From positions 57,298 to 121,297 of the forward strand of contig WOUS01000004.1 in the NCBI GenBank assembly GCA_009772985.1: a stretch of 64,000 bases of DNA, written 5' to 3'. Below, piece by piece: positions 22,823 through 30,171 of the stretch. The notes beneath the pieces were generated by a model that was given only the letters and a program-made list of their open reading frames with translations, was not told the DNA's origin and searched no databases. The DNA is from Anaerolineaceae bacterium. GTDB taxonomy: Bacteria; Chloroflexota; Anaerolineae; Anaerolineales; Villigracilaceae. Within the stretch, counting starts at the first letter, position 1; the number at the start of each line of letters is the position of its first letter. The position numbers and the translations under genes were made by a program.

Positions 22823-23428
22823 CTATTCCATGTCCGGTTTCCACACTTCCCAGATTTTGCCCACCAGGTCGGGCCCCGGCTTGAGGGTGATTTTTCCAGG
22901 TTCCCAGCCGGCCGGGGTGGCTTCTTTGCCGCCAGTAGCGCGCACATGCTGGAAAGCCTGGATCTGCCGCACCGACTCTGCAAATTTGCGGCCCACCGGC
23001 GGAGTCAGCACTTCCATGGCCTGGATGATTCCATCCGGGTCAATAATGAAACGCCCGCGCAGTTCGATGCCCTGAATTTCGTCCCAAACGCCGTACGCGC
23101 GTCCCACATTGCCGGCCTGGTCGGAGGCCATGTGGAAGGGAACGCCGCCCTTGACCATCTTGCTCAACTCGTGGTCGTTCCACATCTTGTGCACGAAGTG
23201 GCTGTCCACGCTGACTGAAATGACTTCGACGCCCAATTTCTGCAATACGGGATATTTATCGGCGACCGCCGATACTTCCGTCGCTCAGACAAAGGTGAAG
23301 TCGCCGGGATAGAAGCACAACAGCACCCATTTACCGGCAAAATCAGAAAGTTTTATGGGAGTGAAGCCGCCCTTGTAGTAGGCGGGGGCGGTGAAGTCGG
23401 GAGCTTTTTGTCCAACACGCGCAGTCAT
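22823..23428 (-). CDS. selenocysteine-type peroxiredoxin (UGA at peroxidatic position 48)
   Basis: 201 residues when the UGA at 23285-23287 is read through. The first part has the family start [14 protein letters not shown] and PGDFTFV; the second resumes with ATEVSA, so UGA replaces the peroxidatic cysteine of FTFVCPTE. Downstream are [21 protein letters not shown] and a PAGWEPG tail. In 2-Cys enzymes that tail reads VCPAGW; here Thr replaces the resolving cysteine and the only cysteine is C38, so this is a 1-Sec enzyme. ATG 23428 has AAAGGAG. A second good start at 23539, also with AAGGAG, would add 37 poorly conserved residues. Reduces peroxides, fitting its place among oxygen-sensitive cluster proteins. 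Confidence 0.87.
23258..23287 (-). promoter_or_regulatory. UGA codon plus candidate bacterial SECIS hairpin in peroxiredoxin gene
   Basis: UGA at 23285-23287; eleven bases downstream is a perfect six-pair stem AUCGGC/GCCGAU with apical loop GGUC (23258-23273). Distance from UGA to loop is 17 bases. The loop matches that of the YedE-type gene in this window. Confidence 0.72.
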
Positions 23429-23466
23429 AACGGTCTCCTTTCGTTCGGGCAATTCAGGGGATTGGG

Positions 23467-23487
23467 AAGCGCCTGTCGAAGGCGCTT
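23467..23487 (-). other. hairpin before peroxiredoxin core start
   Basis: AAGCGCC / GGCGCTT stem with loop TTCGACA (minus strand), between the two candidate start codons. It contains CCTTCGACAGGC, twelve bases of the dispersed repeat also seen at 46936, so the region between 23429 and 23539 may be leader rather than coding sequence. Confidence 0.4.
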
Positions 23488-23668
23488 TTTCGCCTTGTAC
23501 AGCGCCCGTCACGCGGGCGCATCCAGCGGTTTCTGCCATAGGATCTCCTTTCTTTCTGATCAAAATGTGAGTTCCTCAATGTGCTTTTGTATTTTTGAAC
23601 GGCATCAAGCAGACTTAGGCTCTCTTTTCTGTGTAAACGCACCTCCTTTTTTCAAACAAGAGATTCGC

Positions 23669-24067
23669 TTAGTGCAGGCGATCCACTTGATCCACGATCT
23701 TCCCTTCAACGTAGGCCATCACGGCCTCGTCAATGGCGGCAATATCGGTCACCACCGGGCGGATATTGCGTACTTTCATGCTCTCGTAAGCGCCGCGCCC
23801 CATGCCGCGGCATAGCAGCGCTTCGCAATCAGCAATGGCTTCGGCCATTTGCAGATGTTTGTTGTGGGATGCCGGGTCCATGCCATGCGGCTGGTCGGGC
23901 TGTTCCTCCGCGTGCGGCTGGCTGGCAAATTGGGAATGGCCAATCTTGGGGCGCAGTTCACGACTCACAATCTGGCCGTTTTCCACGGTGGCAACCAGAT
24001 AGTACTGGGCGCGTCCAAAGTGCTGGCTGATGGTGTTCCCATCATCGGTTATAGCAGCGATTTTCAT
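23669..24067 (-). CDS. NifX/dinitrogenase iron-molybdenum cofactor-like protein (long copy)
   Basis: 132 residues. MKIAAITDDGNTISQHFGRAQYYLV is the classic start, with His in ISQHFGRA. A His-rich insertion (residues 48-70, HAEEQPDQPHGMDPASHNKH) could bind metal, and CEALLCRGMGRGAYESM follows. First gene of the operon that includes peroxiredoxin, MinD-ferredoxin ATPases and Mrp. Likely binds an iron-sulfur or metal cluster intermediate. No nif genes seen. Confidence 0.86.
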   Translation of the reverse strand: MKIAAITDDGNTISQHFGRAQYYLVATVENGQIVSRELRPKIGHSQFASQPHAEEQPDQPHGMDPASHNKHLQMAEAIADCEALLCRGMGRGAYESMKVRNIRPVVTDIAAIDEAVMAYVEGKIVDQVDRLH

Positions 24068-24126
24068 GATTTATTTCTCCTTGTCAAATTGAGATTGAGT
24101 ATGTGGATATTCAAAGTTTGTCTTTT

Positions 24127-24837
24127 TTACTGGCTTTCCTGCTCCGCTGCAAAGTGCTGTTCGGCGGAAGTGTCGTTCTCGTCTGCCGGGCACAGGATGA
24201 GCAGGGAGCGTGAAATAGTCTCTCCCAGGTTCCTCCAACAATGGGGCAGGTGAGCCTCAAACAGAAGACTGTCGCCGGTCTCCAGGAGATATTCCTCACC
24301 CCCTACGCGATAGCTCAGGCATCCATCCAGACAATAGACGAACTCATGGCCGGTATGCACAATTGGGTCGGGCCCGCTGTCCGCGCCGGGTTTCATTGTG
24401 ACCAGCAGGGGTTGACCGCCTTGCAGGGTCATCCCATCGCCCAGGTCTTCCAACAGACCGTAGGCAAAGGAGGCCCGCGGGCGCTGCCCGGATTTCTGGA
24501 AGACAACCTGCTTTGGAGCCTGCACACGCTCAAAAAAAGCCGTGATGGAGACATTCAATGCCAGGGCAAGCTGTTGGAGGGTGCTGACACTGGGTGATGT
24601 TTTGCTGTTTTCGATCAGGCTCAGGGTATTGAAATTCAGACCGCTCATCTCGGCAAGAGAGCGGATGGATAACCCTTGCGCCGTACGGAGCTCTCGCAAG
24701 CGGCTCCCAACATCAATTTCTGCGGCGTCGGGCTGATCTGTTGCCGGTTCCATCATAGCCAGCAAACTATCCTGCCAGCGTCGGTGGCGGCGCGCCATGC
24801 GGCCATGCAGCCTGCCGGGGTGAGTATCGTTTGGCAT
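24127..24837 (-). CDS. XRE-family regulator with cupin domain (second copy)
   Basis: 236 residues. An N-terminal basic extension (about 1-40, rich in Arg/His) precedes the HTH (RLRELRTAQGLSIRSLAEMSGLNFNTLSLIENSKTSPS, about 46-83) and the cupin (HEFVYCLDGCLSYRV, ETGDSLLFEAHLPHCWRN). The same CLxG..LLFEA.LPH.WRN signature as the regulator at 4525. AGGAGTTTCC start site. Upstream of the NifX/peroxiredoxin/Mrp operon, which it probably regulates together with itself. Confidence 0.87.
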   Translation of the reverse strand: MPNDTHPGRLHGRMARRHRRWQDSLLAMMEPATDQPDAAEIDVGSRLRELRTAQGLSIRSLAEMSGLNFNTLSLIENSKTSPSVSTLQQLALALNVSITAFFERVQAPKQVVFQKSGQRPRASFAYGLLEDLGDGMTLQGGQPLLVTMKPGADSGPDPIVHTGHEFVYCLDGCLSYRVGGEEYLLETGDSLLFEAHLPHCWRNLGETISRSLLILCPADENDTSAEQHFAAEQESQ

Positions 24838-24864
24838 TGGAAACTCCTAACTCGATGTAACAAT

Positions 24865-24895
24865 ATTATAGTACAAATACCTATTTTGTGTACTA
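24865..24895 (-). promoter_or_regulatory. promoter/operator of the second xre-cupin gene
   Basis: Minus-strand TATAAT at 24865-24870 overlaps an imperfect inverted repeat TAGTACAAA / TTTTGTGTACTA (24869-24895) in AT-rich sequence. A candidate autoregulatory site. Confidence 0.45.
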
Positions 24896-24980
24896 ATAAT
24901 ATATTACAATAATAGGATGTTGCTCAGAAATGTGACGATCCAAACGAGTGTCATCTGCATGGCGTTTGTAATCAGCCATG

Positions 24981-25031
24981 TAAAAAAACGCCCTGACAGG
25001 TTGAAGGGAAGATGATTAGTTCGTCAGGGCG
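24981..25031 (-). terminator. terminator for katA or small downstream frame
   Basis: Nine-pair stem CGCCCTGAC / GTCAGGGCG with a 25-base loop, followed on the minus strand by TTTTTTT. It overlaps the stop codon of the small open frame at 25016. Confidence 0.65.
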
Positions 25032-25186
25032 ATCCGTTCCAGAACCGGAGGCGCCGCTGCAACTTTGCAGAAGGTCTCACCCGATGTGTCCCACAAGACC
25101 ACACCCAGGTAAAAGACCGCCGGCAGCCACATTCCCCCATCGTCCAGGATCAGCACAAAGTCAGCCAGAGCCTCCAGGTTACCCAC
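25016..25186 (-). CDS. possible small protein of unknown function downstream of katA
   Basis: A 56-codon frame with a GTG start candidate at 25186 and TAA at 25018, ending inside the terminator stem. The translation looks protein-like, with hydrophobic stretches such as ADFVLILDDGGMWLPAVFYL and ending LERIALTN. The same frame is open further upstream to the katA end, so it may equally be the tail of a decayed gene. No clear ribosome site (AGGGGG directly adjoins GTG). No family recognised. Confidence 0.3.
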   Translation of the reverse strand: MGNLEALADFVLILDDGGMWLPAVFYLGVVLWDTSGETFCKVAAAPPVLERIALTN

Positions 25187-25235
25187 CCCCCTATCTTTTC
25201 CCTTGTCACAGCGATTCCCCGAGAACCGTTTTTTT

Positions 25236-25309
25236 GTTACGCAGAGCGTCCCGCAGGCTGCTGTACCTGAAGCCTGTCTTTGGATTAAACCTGCGGGACG
25301 CTGCGTAAC
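25236..25309. repeat. 74-base inverted-repeat element next to katA stop
   Basis: Left arm GTTACGCAGAGCGTCCCGCAGG (first 20 bases shown up to position 25255) at 25236-25257 pairs with 25290-25309, 20 pairs with a two-base bulge, around a 32-base loop. No T-run follows in either direction. Could be a miniature mobile element remnant or an RNA hairpin in the katA 3' region. Confidence 0.5.
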
Positions 25310-25314
25310 ATCCG

Positions 25315-26775
25315 TTACTTGACTTTATCGAGCGGGATACCGAGCGCGGCTGCGACACCCTTGCCATAGGCCGGGTCGGCCTTCAGGCAGTTCCCGATGT
25401 GGCGGATCTTGATGAATTCGGGTGCATCGCCCATGGCGCGGGCGGTGTTCTCGAACAAAACCTGCTGTTGCGCCTTGTTCATCAAGCGGAAGAGCTTTCC
25501 AGGCTGGGTGTAATAATCGGAATCATCCTCGCGGAAATTCCAGGTATCCGCCGCACCAGACAGAGCCAGCGGGGGATCCTTGTATTCGGGTTGCTCCTGC
25601 CACTCGCCAAAGCTGTTTGGTTCGTAGCCGATGGTAGCGCCGGCATTGCCATCCACGCGCATCTGACCATCCCGATGGGACGGATGCGCCGGGGCTTGCC
25701 TGGGGCTGTTGACCGGGATCTGGTGGTGGTTGACGCCCAGGCGGTAGCGCTGGGCATCGCCATAGGAGAAGAGGCGGCCCTGCAGCATTTTATCCGGTGA
25801 AAAGCTGATGCCCGGCACCACGGCGGCGGGGTTGAAGGCCGCCTGTTCCACATCCTGGAAATAGTTCTCCGGGTTGCGGTTCAGTTCGAGCACACCCACC
25901 TCGATCAAGGGGAAATCCTTCTTTGACCAAACCTTGGTCAGGTCAAAAGGATTGTAGGACATCTTCCCGGCCTGTTCCTCGGTCATCACCTGGATGTATG
26001 TCGTCCAGCGGGGGAAATCCCCCTTGGCGATGCTCTCGAACAGGTCACGCTGATGGCTTTCGCGATCCTTGGCGACAATCGCTTCCGCTTCCTGGTCTGT
26101 CAGATTCTTGATGCCCTGCTGGGTATGGAGGTGGAATTTAACCCAGACGCGTTCGTTTTTGGCGTTGATCATGCTGAATGTGTGGCTGCCAAAACCGTGC
26201 ATGTGGCGGTAGGAATACGGGATGCCGCGCTCGCTCATCGTGATGGTAATCTGGTGCAGCGCTTCGGGCAGAGAGGTCCAGAAATCCCAGTTATTGGTGG
26301 CAGAGCGCAGGTTGGTTTGCGGATCACGTTTGACCGCCCGATTGAGATCCGGGAACTTGTGCGGGTCGCGCAGGAAAAAGACCGGAGTATTGTTGCCAAC
26401 CAGGTCCCAGTTTCCTTCTTCGGTGTAGAACTTCATGGCGAAGCCGCGGATATCGCGCTCTGCATCGGCTGCGCCGCGTTCCCCGGCGACGGTGGAGAAG
26501 CGCACGAACGCTTCGGTTTCCTTTCCGATCGCGGAAAAAATCCTGGCCTTGGTAAATTTGGTGATGTCATGGGTGACGGTAAACTTGCCGAAAGCCCCCG
26601 ATCCCTTGGCGTGCATACGGCGCTCCGGGATCACCTCCCGGTCAAAGTGGGCCAGTTTTTCCAGATACCAAACGTCTTGTAGCAGCATAGGGCCGCGCGG
26701 GCCAGCGGTCATGGCATTTTGATTGTCGGGTACAGGGGCGCCCGCAGCGGTGGTCAATTTCTTTTTATTGGTCAT
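25315..26775 (-). CDS. katA: monofunctional haem catalase (small-subunit type)
   Basis: 486 residues, normal for small-subunit catalases. Catalytic His55 ([13 protein letters not shown]), the Asn pair 128-129 in VGNNTPVFF, and the proximal Tyr in [14 protein letters not shown]. Ribosome site AAAAGGAGAG. A PerR-type palindrome is 112 bases upstream of the start. Degrades H2O2 in the cytoplasm. Its presence with a seleno-peroxiredoxin indicates that this organism meets oxygen despite its anaerobic-type enzymes. Confidence 0.95.
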   Translation of the reverse strand: MTNKKKLTTAAGAPVPDNQNAMTAGPRGPMLLQDVWYLEKLAHFDREVIPERRMHAKGSGAFGKFTVTHDITKFTKARIFSAIGKETEAFVRFSTVAGERGAADAERDIRGFAMKFYTEEGNWDLVGNNTPVFFLRDPHKFPDLNRAVKRDPQTNLRSATNNWDFWTSLPEALHQITITMSERGIPYSYRHMHGFGSHTFSMINAKNERVWVKFHLHTQQGIKNLTDQEAEAIVAKDRESHQRDLFESIAKGDFPRWTTYIQVMTEEQAGKMSYNPFDLTKVWSKKDFPLIEVGVLELNRNPENYFQDVEQAAFNPAAVVPGISFSPDKMLQGRLFSYGDAQRYRLGVNHHQIPVNSPRQAPAHPSHRDGQMRVDGNAGATIGYEPNSFGEWQEQPEYKDPPLALSGAADTWNFREDDSDYYTQPGKLFRLMNKAQQQVLFENTARAMGDAPEFIKIRHIGNCLKADPAYGKGVAAALGIPLDKVK

Positions 26776-26886
26776 CGAACTCTCCTTTTCTGAAATAGGG
26801 TGAATGAGTTAGATCCATCAACTTGCATCGGGTGAGGAAAGAGATCATCATTCTTGTTATGTCGCCTTCTTTTGAGAACAATTACT

Positions 26887-26907
26887 AATGGATAACAATT
26901 ATCCATT
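26887..26907 (-). promoter_or_regulatory. PerR/Fur-type operator before katA
   Basis: Perfect inverted repeat AATGGATAA / TTATCCATT around CAA. Shares TGGATAA..TTATC with the site at 27400-27412 upstream of the adjacent perR gene. Confidence 0.75.
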
Positions 26908-26931
26908 ATGAACAAAAAAAGAGAATGCCCA

Positions 26932-27369
26932 TTAGCCACCCTGTCTGCAATCAGGGCACAGTCCGTAGAAAGTGATTTGAGGGCGAACGATCTGATATCC
27001 TGAAGTTTCCTCCAACTTCCTGATAGAAGAAAGATCGAGATCGAGATCTCCATCCATGATCTTGTTACATTGCGTACAGATCAAATGCGCATGAGGACCC
27101 GGCCGATTGCCATCATAGTGGCTATCATCCCGCAGATCAATCTCCAATACCTGGTTCATTTCCTTGAGCAGGGCCAGGGTTTTGTAAACAGTCGCCTGGC
27201 TCATGGTTGGGAACCGGTCCCTGATTTTTGCATAGAGCTGGGCCGCGCTGGGATGCCCTTCGCTGGTGGCAATCAAACGCACCAACTCGACCCGCTGGGG
27301 GGTCAGCCGGAAATTGCGTTCTTTCAGCGCAGCGATCAATTCATCGAATCGGACTTCAGGATCAAACAT
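26932..27369 (-). CDS. perR: PerR-like Fur-family peroxide regulator
   Basis: 145 residues. Winged helix (RLTPQRVELVRLIATSEGHPSAAQLYAKIRDRFPTMSQATVYKTLALL), a regulatory region with DLRDDSHYDGNRPGPHAHLIC and two CxxC zinc pairs (CTQC, CPDC). The HYDGNRPGPHAH stretch resembles PerR. It sits directly upstream of katA, transcribed the same way, and both carry the same type of palindromic operator, so peroxide sensing by His oxidation is the best guess. Fur or Zur cannot be excluded from sequence alone. Confidence 0.83.
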   Translation of the reverse strand: MFDPEVRFDELIAALKERNFRLTPQRVELVRLIATSEGHPSAAQLYAKIRDRFPTMSQATVYKTLALLKEMNQVLEIDLRDDSHYDGNRPGPHAHLICTQCNKIMDGDLDLDLSSIRKLEETSGYQIVRPQITFYGLCPDCRQGG

Positions 27370-27399
27370 GGGGGCAATCTTCGATAGGTTTTATTTGTA

Positions 27400-27412
27400 G
27401 ATAATTATTATC
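27400..27412 (-). promoter_or_regulatory. PerR/Fur-type operator before perR
   Basis: Perfect palindrome GATAATTATTATC inside TGGATAATAATTATCTAC (minus strand), 31 bases before the perR ATG. Confidence 0.7.
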
Positions 27413-27476
27413 CATAAGTATACTCTATGAAATTGAATATGACAAGATTAGTGAGAAGTAATTCGCCGATGTTGGA

Positions 27477-27508
27477 ATAAAAAAATGCGCCCTGGAATAA
27501 GGCGCATT
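27477..27508 (-). terminator. terminator after tRNA-Glu
   Basis: Stem AATGCGCC / GGCGCATT (27484-27491 with 27501-27508), nine-base loop, followed on the minus strand by a TTTTTT run. Confidence 0.8.
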
Positions 27509-27537
27509 ACAAAGAACATATAGAAGATATGTTCCTG

Positions 27538-27610
27538 TGCCCCCAAGCGGACTCGAACCGCTGTTTGGGCCTTGAGAGGGCCCCGTCCTGGGCCACTAGA
27601 CGATGGGGGC
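27538..27610 (-). tRNA. tRNA-Glu (CTC)
   Basis: 73-base cloverleaf: acceptor GCCCCCA / TGGGGGC, anticodon arm GGGCC-CTCTCAA-GGCCC with anticodon CTC, T loop GGTTCGAGTCC, discriminator A. CCA is not encoded. Followed by its own terminator. Confidence 0.93.
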
Positions 27611-27631
27611 GTCATAGCGGGCGGTATTTTA

Positions 27632-29653
27632 TCAGACGCCCGCTGAATCGTCAATCAAAAAGACGTGCAGTTCTCCCGGTCCGTGGACGCCGATGGTCAA
27701 CGTCATTTCGATGTCGGCGGTGCGGCTGGGACCGGTGACAATCACCCCGGCCGCGGCTGCGCGGACCGCTCGGCTGAGCGCTCGCGGCGAAGCCTCGGGC
27801 CTGCGCAGCGCGTCGGCAACGGTGGGCAGGATGTCAGATGTTTTCAGCACGGCCACGTGGATCTCCGGCAGCAGCGACGCCGTCAGCGTCTGCCCCGCGC
27901 CGGAGACAAGCAGCAGCGACCCGGTCTCGGCGATGCCGCACAACGCGCCGGTCACGCCCGCGCGCACCGCCGGGTCGGGTTCGCGCACCAGCGGGATGCC
28001 GGTCACGTACGCCGCGCCGGCCTCGTCCACGAGAACGCGGTCAATGTTCTTGGATGCCAGGAATTCCGTCAACCTGGCGGGCAATTCTTTCTCTGAGACG
28101 AGATAAGCCTGCCCGCCGAGAGCAGCGAGTTCGTCCATAAAGCGGGTAATCAGAGATTGGGTAATCAGGTGAGCAGGCACAGCAGTCGCTCCTGATTCCC
28201 TGATTCCCTGATTACCTTCTTCCCGGATTACCTGTTTTATTTTTCCCCACCTCGCCCGGAAGGGACGGGAAGCCAGGCGCGGGAAATCCTTGCTGTAGCC
28301 CCAGCCTGTCCAGGCCGGGAGGCGAATCCAGCGGGGGAGCGGGAGCAGCCCCACGGTCCGCTGGGCGAGCGAAAAGAGATAGGGGGATAGGGTGATAAAG
28401 CGGAAGGCTTTCAATCCGAATTTGACTGAGGCAGGCAGTCCCATCCCCGAATTATTACGTTTTACGTCTTCACGTTTTACGCCCTCCCCCGCTCTCACCC
28501 TCAACAACAATTCTGGCAGGTCAATGTCCACCGGGCAGGCTTCACGGCACGCGCCGCACAGGGACGAGGCTTGCGACAGGCAGGCAAATTTCGGGTCCAC
28601 CAGCGCGCTCGAGATGACCGAGCCGATCGGGCCGGGGTAGATGCTGCCGTAGGCGTGCCCGCCCAGTTCGCGGAAGACCGGACAGGCGTTCAGGCACGCC
28701 CCGCAGCGGATGCAGTAGAGGCTTTCGGCGAGGGGGGAATTTCGCAGGGCGGAGCGTCCGTTGTCGAGCAGGATCAGGTGGCGGGTTTGGCCGGGTAATG
28801 GAGAATTGATCAGGCTGGTGTAGACGCTGAGTTTTTGTCCGGTGGCGGAGCGCGGCAGGAGCGAGAGGAAGAGGGCCAGGTCGTCCAGCGTGGGGACGAG
28901 GCGCTCGATGCCCATCAGCGCCACGTGGACGGGCGGGAGGGTGGTGACCATGCGCCCGTTGCCCTCGTTGGTGACGAGGCACAGGGTGCCGGTCCCGGCC
29001 ACGCCGAAGTTGACGCCGGAGAGGCCGATGTCGGCGGTGAGGAAGACTTCGCGCAGGACGCGCCGGGCGGTGTTGGTGAGCGTAGGGATGTCCTCGGTGT
29101 AAGGGATGCCGAGTTTTTCGGCGAAGAGTTTGCCCACGTCGCCGCGGCGCAGGTGGACGGCGGGTGTGATGATGTGGCTGGGACGCTCGCCGCGCAACTG
29201 GACGATGTATTCTCCCAGGTCGGTCTCGACGACGCGGATGTTGTGTTCGGCGAGGGCGTGGTTGAGATTGATTTCCTCGGAGACCATGCTCTTGGATTTG
29301 GCGAAAAGAAGTTGGGACGCGGATAAACGCGGACGGACGCGGATTTTGTTTTTGGTTTTTTGTTTTTCGGCGATTTCGAGAACGATGCGGATGGCTTCGT
29401 CAGCGTTCTCCGCTCGATGAACAATGATCCCGTTTTCCCGAACCTTCCCGATGAAATGATCCAGGTACTTGTCGAGGTGCGCCACCACGTCGGCTTTGAT
29501 GGCGTGGGCGCGGGCGCGGCGCTCCTGATAATCGGGGACGGATGCGAAGGCAGCCAGCCGCCCGTCCCGGCGGCGCTGGGCGTTGTTATCTAGCGCGATC
29601 TGGAGATTTGCGTCAGCCAGTGATTGACGGATGCGATGACGGAAGATATCCAT
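27632..29653 (-). CDS. LutB-LutC fusion, lactate utilisation iron-sulfur protein with second LUD domain
   Basis: 673 residues from ATG 29653 (AGGGATCC upstream). The N-terminal LutB part has the LUD domain, KSKSMVSEEI..ETDLGEYIVQL, GVAGTGTLCLVTNEGNG, and two [4Fe-4S] motifs (CIRCGACLNACP, CGACREACP). The C-terminal part from about 495 is a LutC-type LUD domain (GALCGIAETGSLLLVSG). Normally these are two proteins; here they are joined by a linker built of repeated short words. A further insertion after EIAEKQ (coded by 29315-29370) breaks the usual alignment. With LutA it oxidises L-lactate to pyruvate. The first 64 bases overlap the phosphatase gene. Confidence 0.88.
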   Translation of the reverse strand: MDIFRHRIRQSLADANLQIALDNNAQRRRDGRLAAFASVPDYQERRARAHAIKADVVAHLDKYLDHFIGKVRENGIIVHRAENADEAIRIVLEIAEKQKTKNKIRVRPRLSASQLLFAKSKSMVSEEINLNHALAEHNIRVVETDLGEYIVQLRGERPSHIITPAVHLRRGDVGKLFAEKLGIPYTEDIPTLTNTARRVLREVFLTADIGLSGVNFGVAGTGTLCLVTNEGNGRMVTTLPPVHVALMGIERLVPTLDDLALFLSLLPRSATGQKLSVYTSLINSPLPGQTRHLILLDNGRSALRNSPLAESLYCIRCGACLNACPVFRELGGHAYGSIYPGPIGSVISSALVDPKFACLSQASSLCGACREACPVDIDLPELLLRVRAGEGVKREDVKRNNSGMGLPASVKFGLKAFRFITLSPYLFSLAQRTVGLLPLPRWIRLPAWTGWGYSKDFPRLASRPFRARWGKIKQVIREEGNQGIRESGATAVPAHLITQSLITRFMDELAALGGQAYLVSEKELPARLTEFLASKNIDRVLVDEAGAAYVTGIPLVREPDPAVRAGVTGALCGIAETGSLLLVSGAGQTLTASLLPEIHVAVLKTSDILPTVADALRRPEASPRALSRAVRAAAAGVIVTGPSRTADIEMTLTIGVHGPGELHVFLIDDSAGV

Positions 29654-30165
29654 GTGGATCCCTGTGTGTGATTTTTGCCTGCGAATTCGTCGCCCCAGCA
29701 CATGCGCTTTTCGCCCATGCCTTCGGCGGTGTCTTTGCGAATTTGGCCGATGACTTTCAAGGCCTGTCTTCTGTTCAATCCGCGCCAGCGTAACAGCCCG
29801 TAAGCCACTGTCCCGGTTCTGTGAATGCCAGCGGAACAGTGGATCATCAACGAGTTGCCCTTGTCCAACAAAGCCGAGAGTTCTGGCAAGGCTTTTGCCA
29901 GGCGCTCGTGAACTTCGCCCTCAGGATACTTTCCGTTCGGCACAGGAACCCAGACCCAGGCCAGTCCGGCCTCCTGGGCAAGGCTGCCAATCTGCCTTGC
30001 GCCTTCGTCATCTCTAAGCAGGGTAACGATGTGCGTACAACCCATCTCGCGCAGGGCGGAAAAATCCACACGGCGCGGGCGGTGGTTCAAGGCCAATCGT
30101 CCGCGGCCGACTTTTACAAAGCGGACCGTGGAAGCGAGGACGTGAATGCTGGACTCATCGCTCAT
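29590..30165 (-). CDS. protein-tyrosine/dual-specificity phosphatase-like protein
   Basis: 191 residues. The catalytic loop HCSAGIHRTG holds Cys110 and Arg116 of the CX5R signature; a general-acid loop precedes it (VPVPNGKYPEGEV). Lies between lutA and lutBC in the same direction, six bases after lutA. Its last 64 bases overlap the start of lutBC in another frame, an unusually long overlap. The role may be signalling or phosphate removal from a small substrate; any link with lactate use is only contextual. Confidence 0.78.
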   Translation of the reverse strand: MSDESSIHVLASTVRFVKVGRGRLALNHRPRRVDFSALREMGCTHIVTLLRDDEGARQIGSLAQEAGLAWVWVPVPNGKYPEGEVHERLAKALPELSALLDKGNSLMIHCSAGIHRTGTVAYGLLRWRGLNRRQALKVIGQIRKDTAEGMGEKRMCWGDEFAGKNHTQGSTWISSVIASVNHWLTQISRSR

Positions 30166-30171
30166 ATCCCG

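Noticed and set aside
23454..23642. 62-codon frame with GTG start inside an AGGAGGTG site before the peroxiredoxin
   Set aside because: The start overlaps the ribosome site with no spacing, the protein is basic and unstructured, and the stretch fits a leader better.
25012..25308. 98-codon plus-strand frame behind katA
   Set aside because: Pro/Ser/Arg-rich shadow; the opposite strand gives a more protein-like frame and a terminator.
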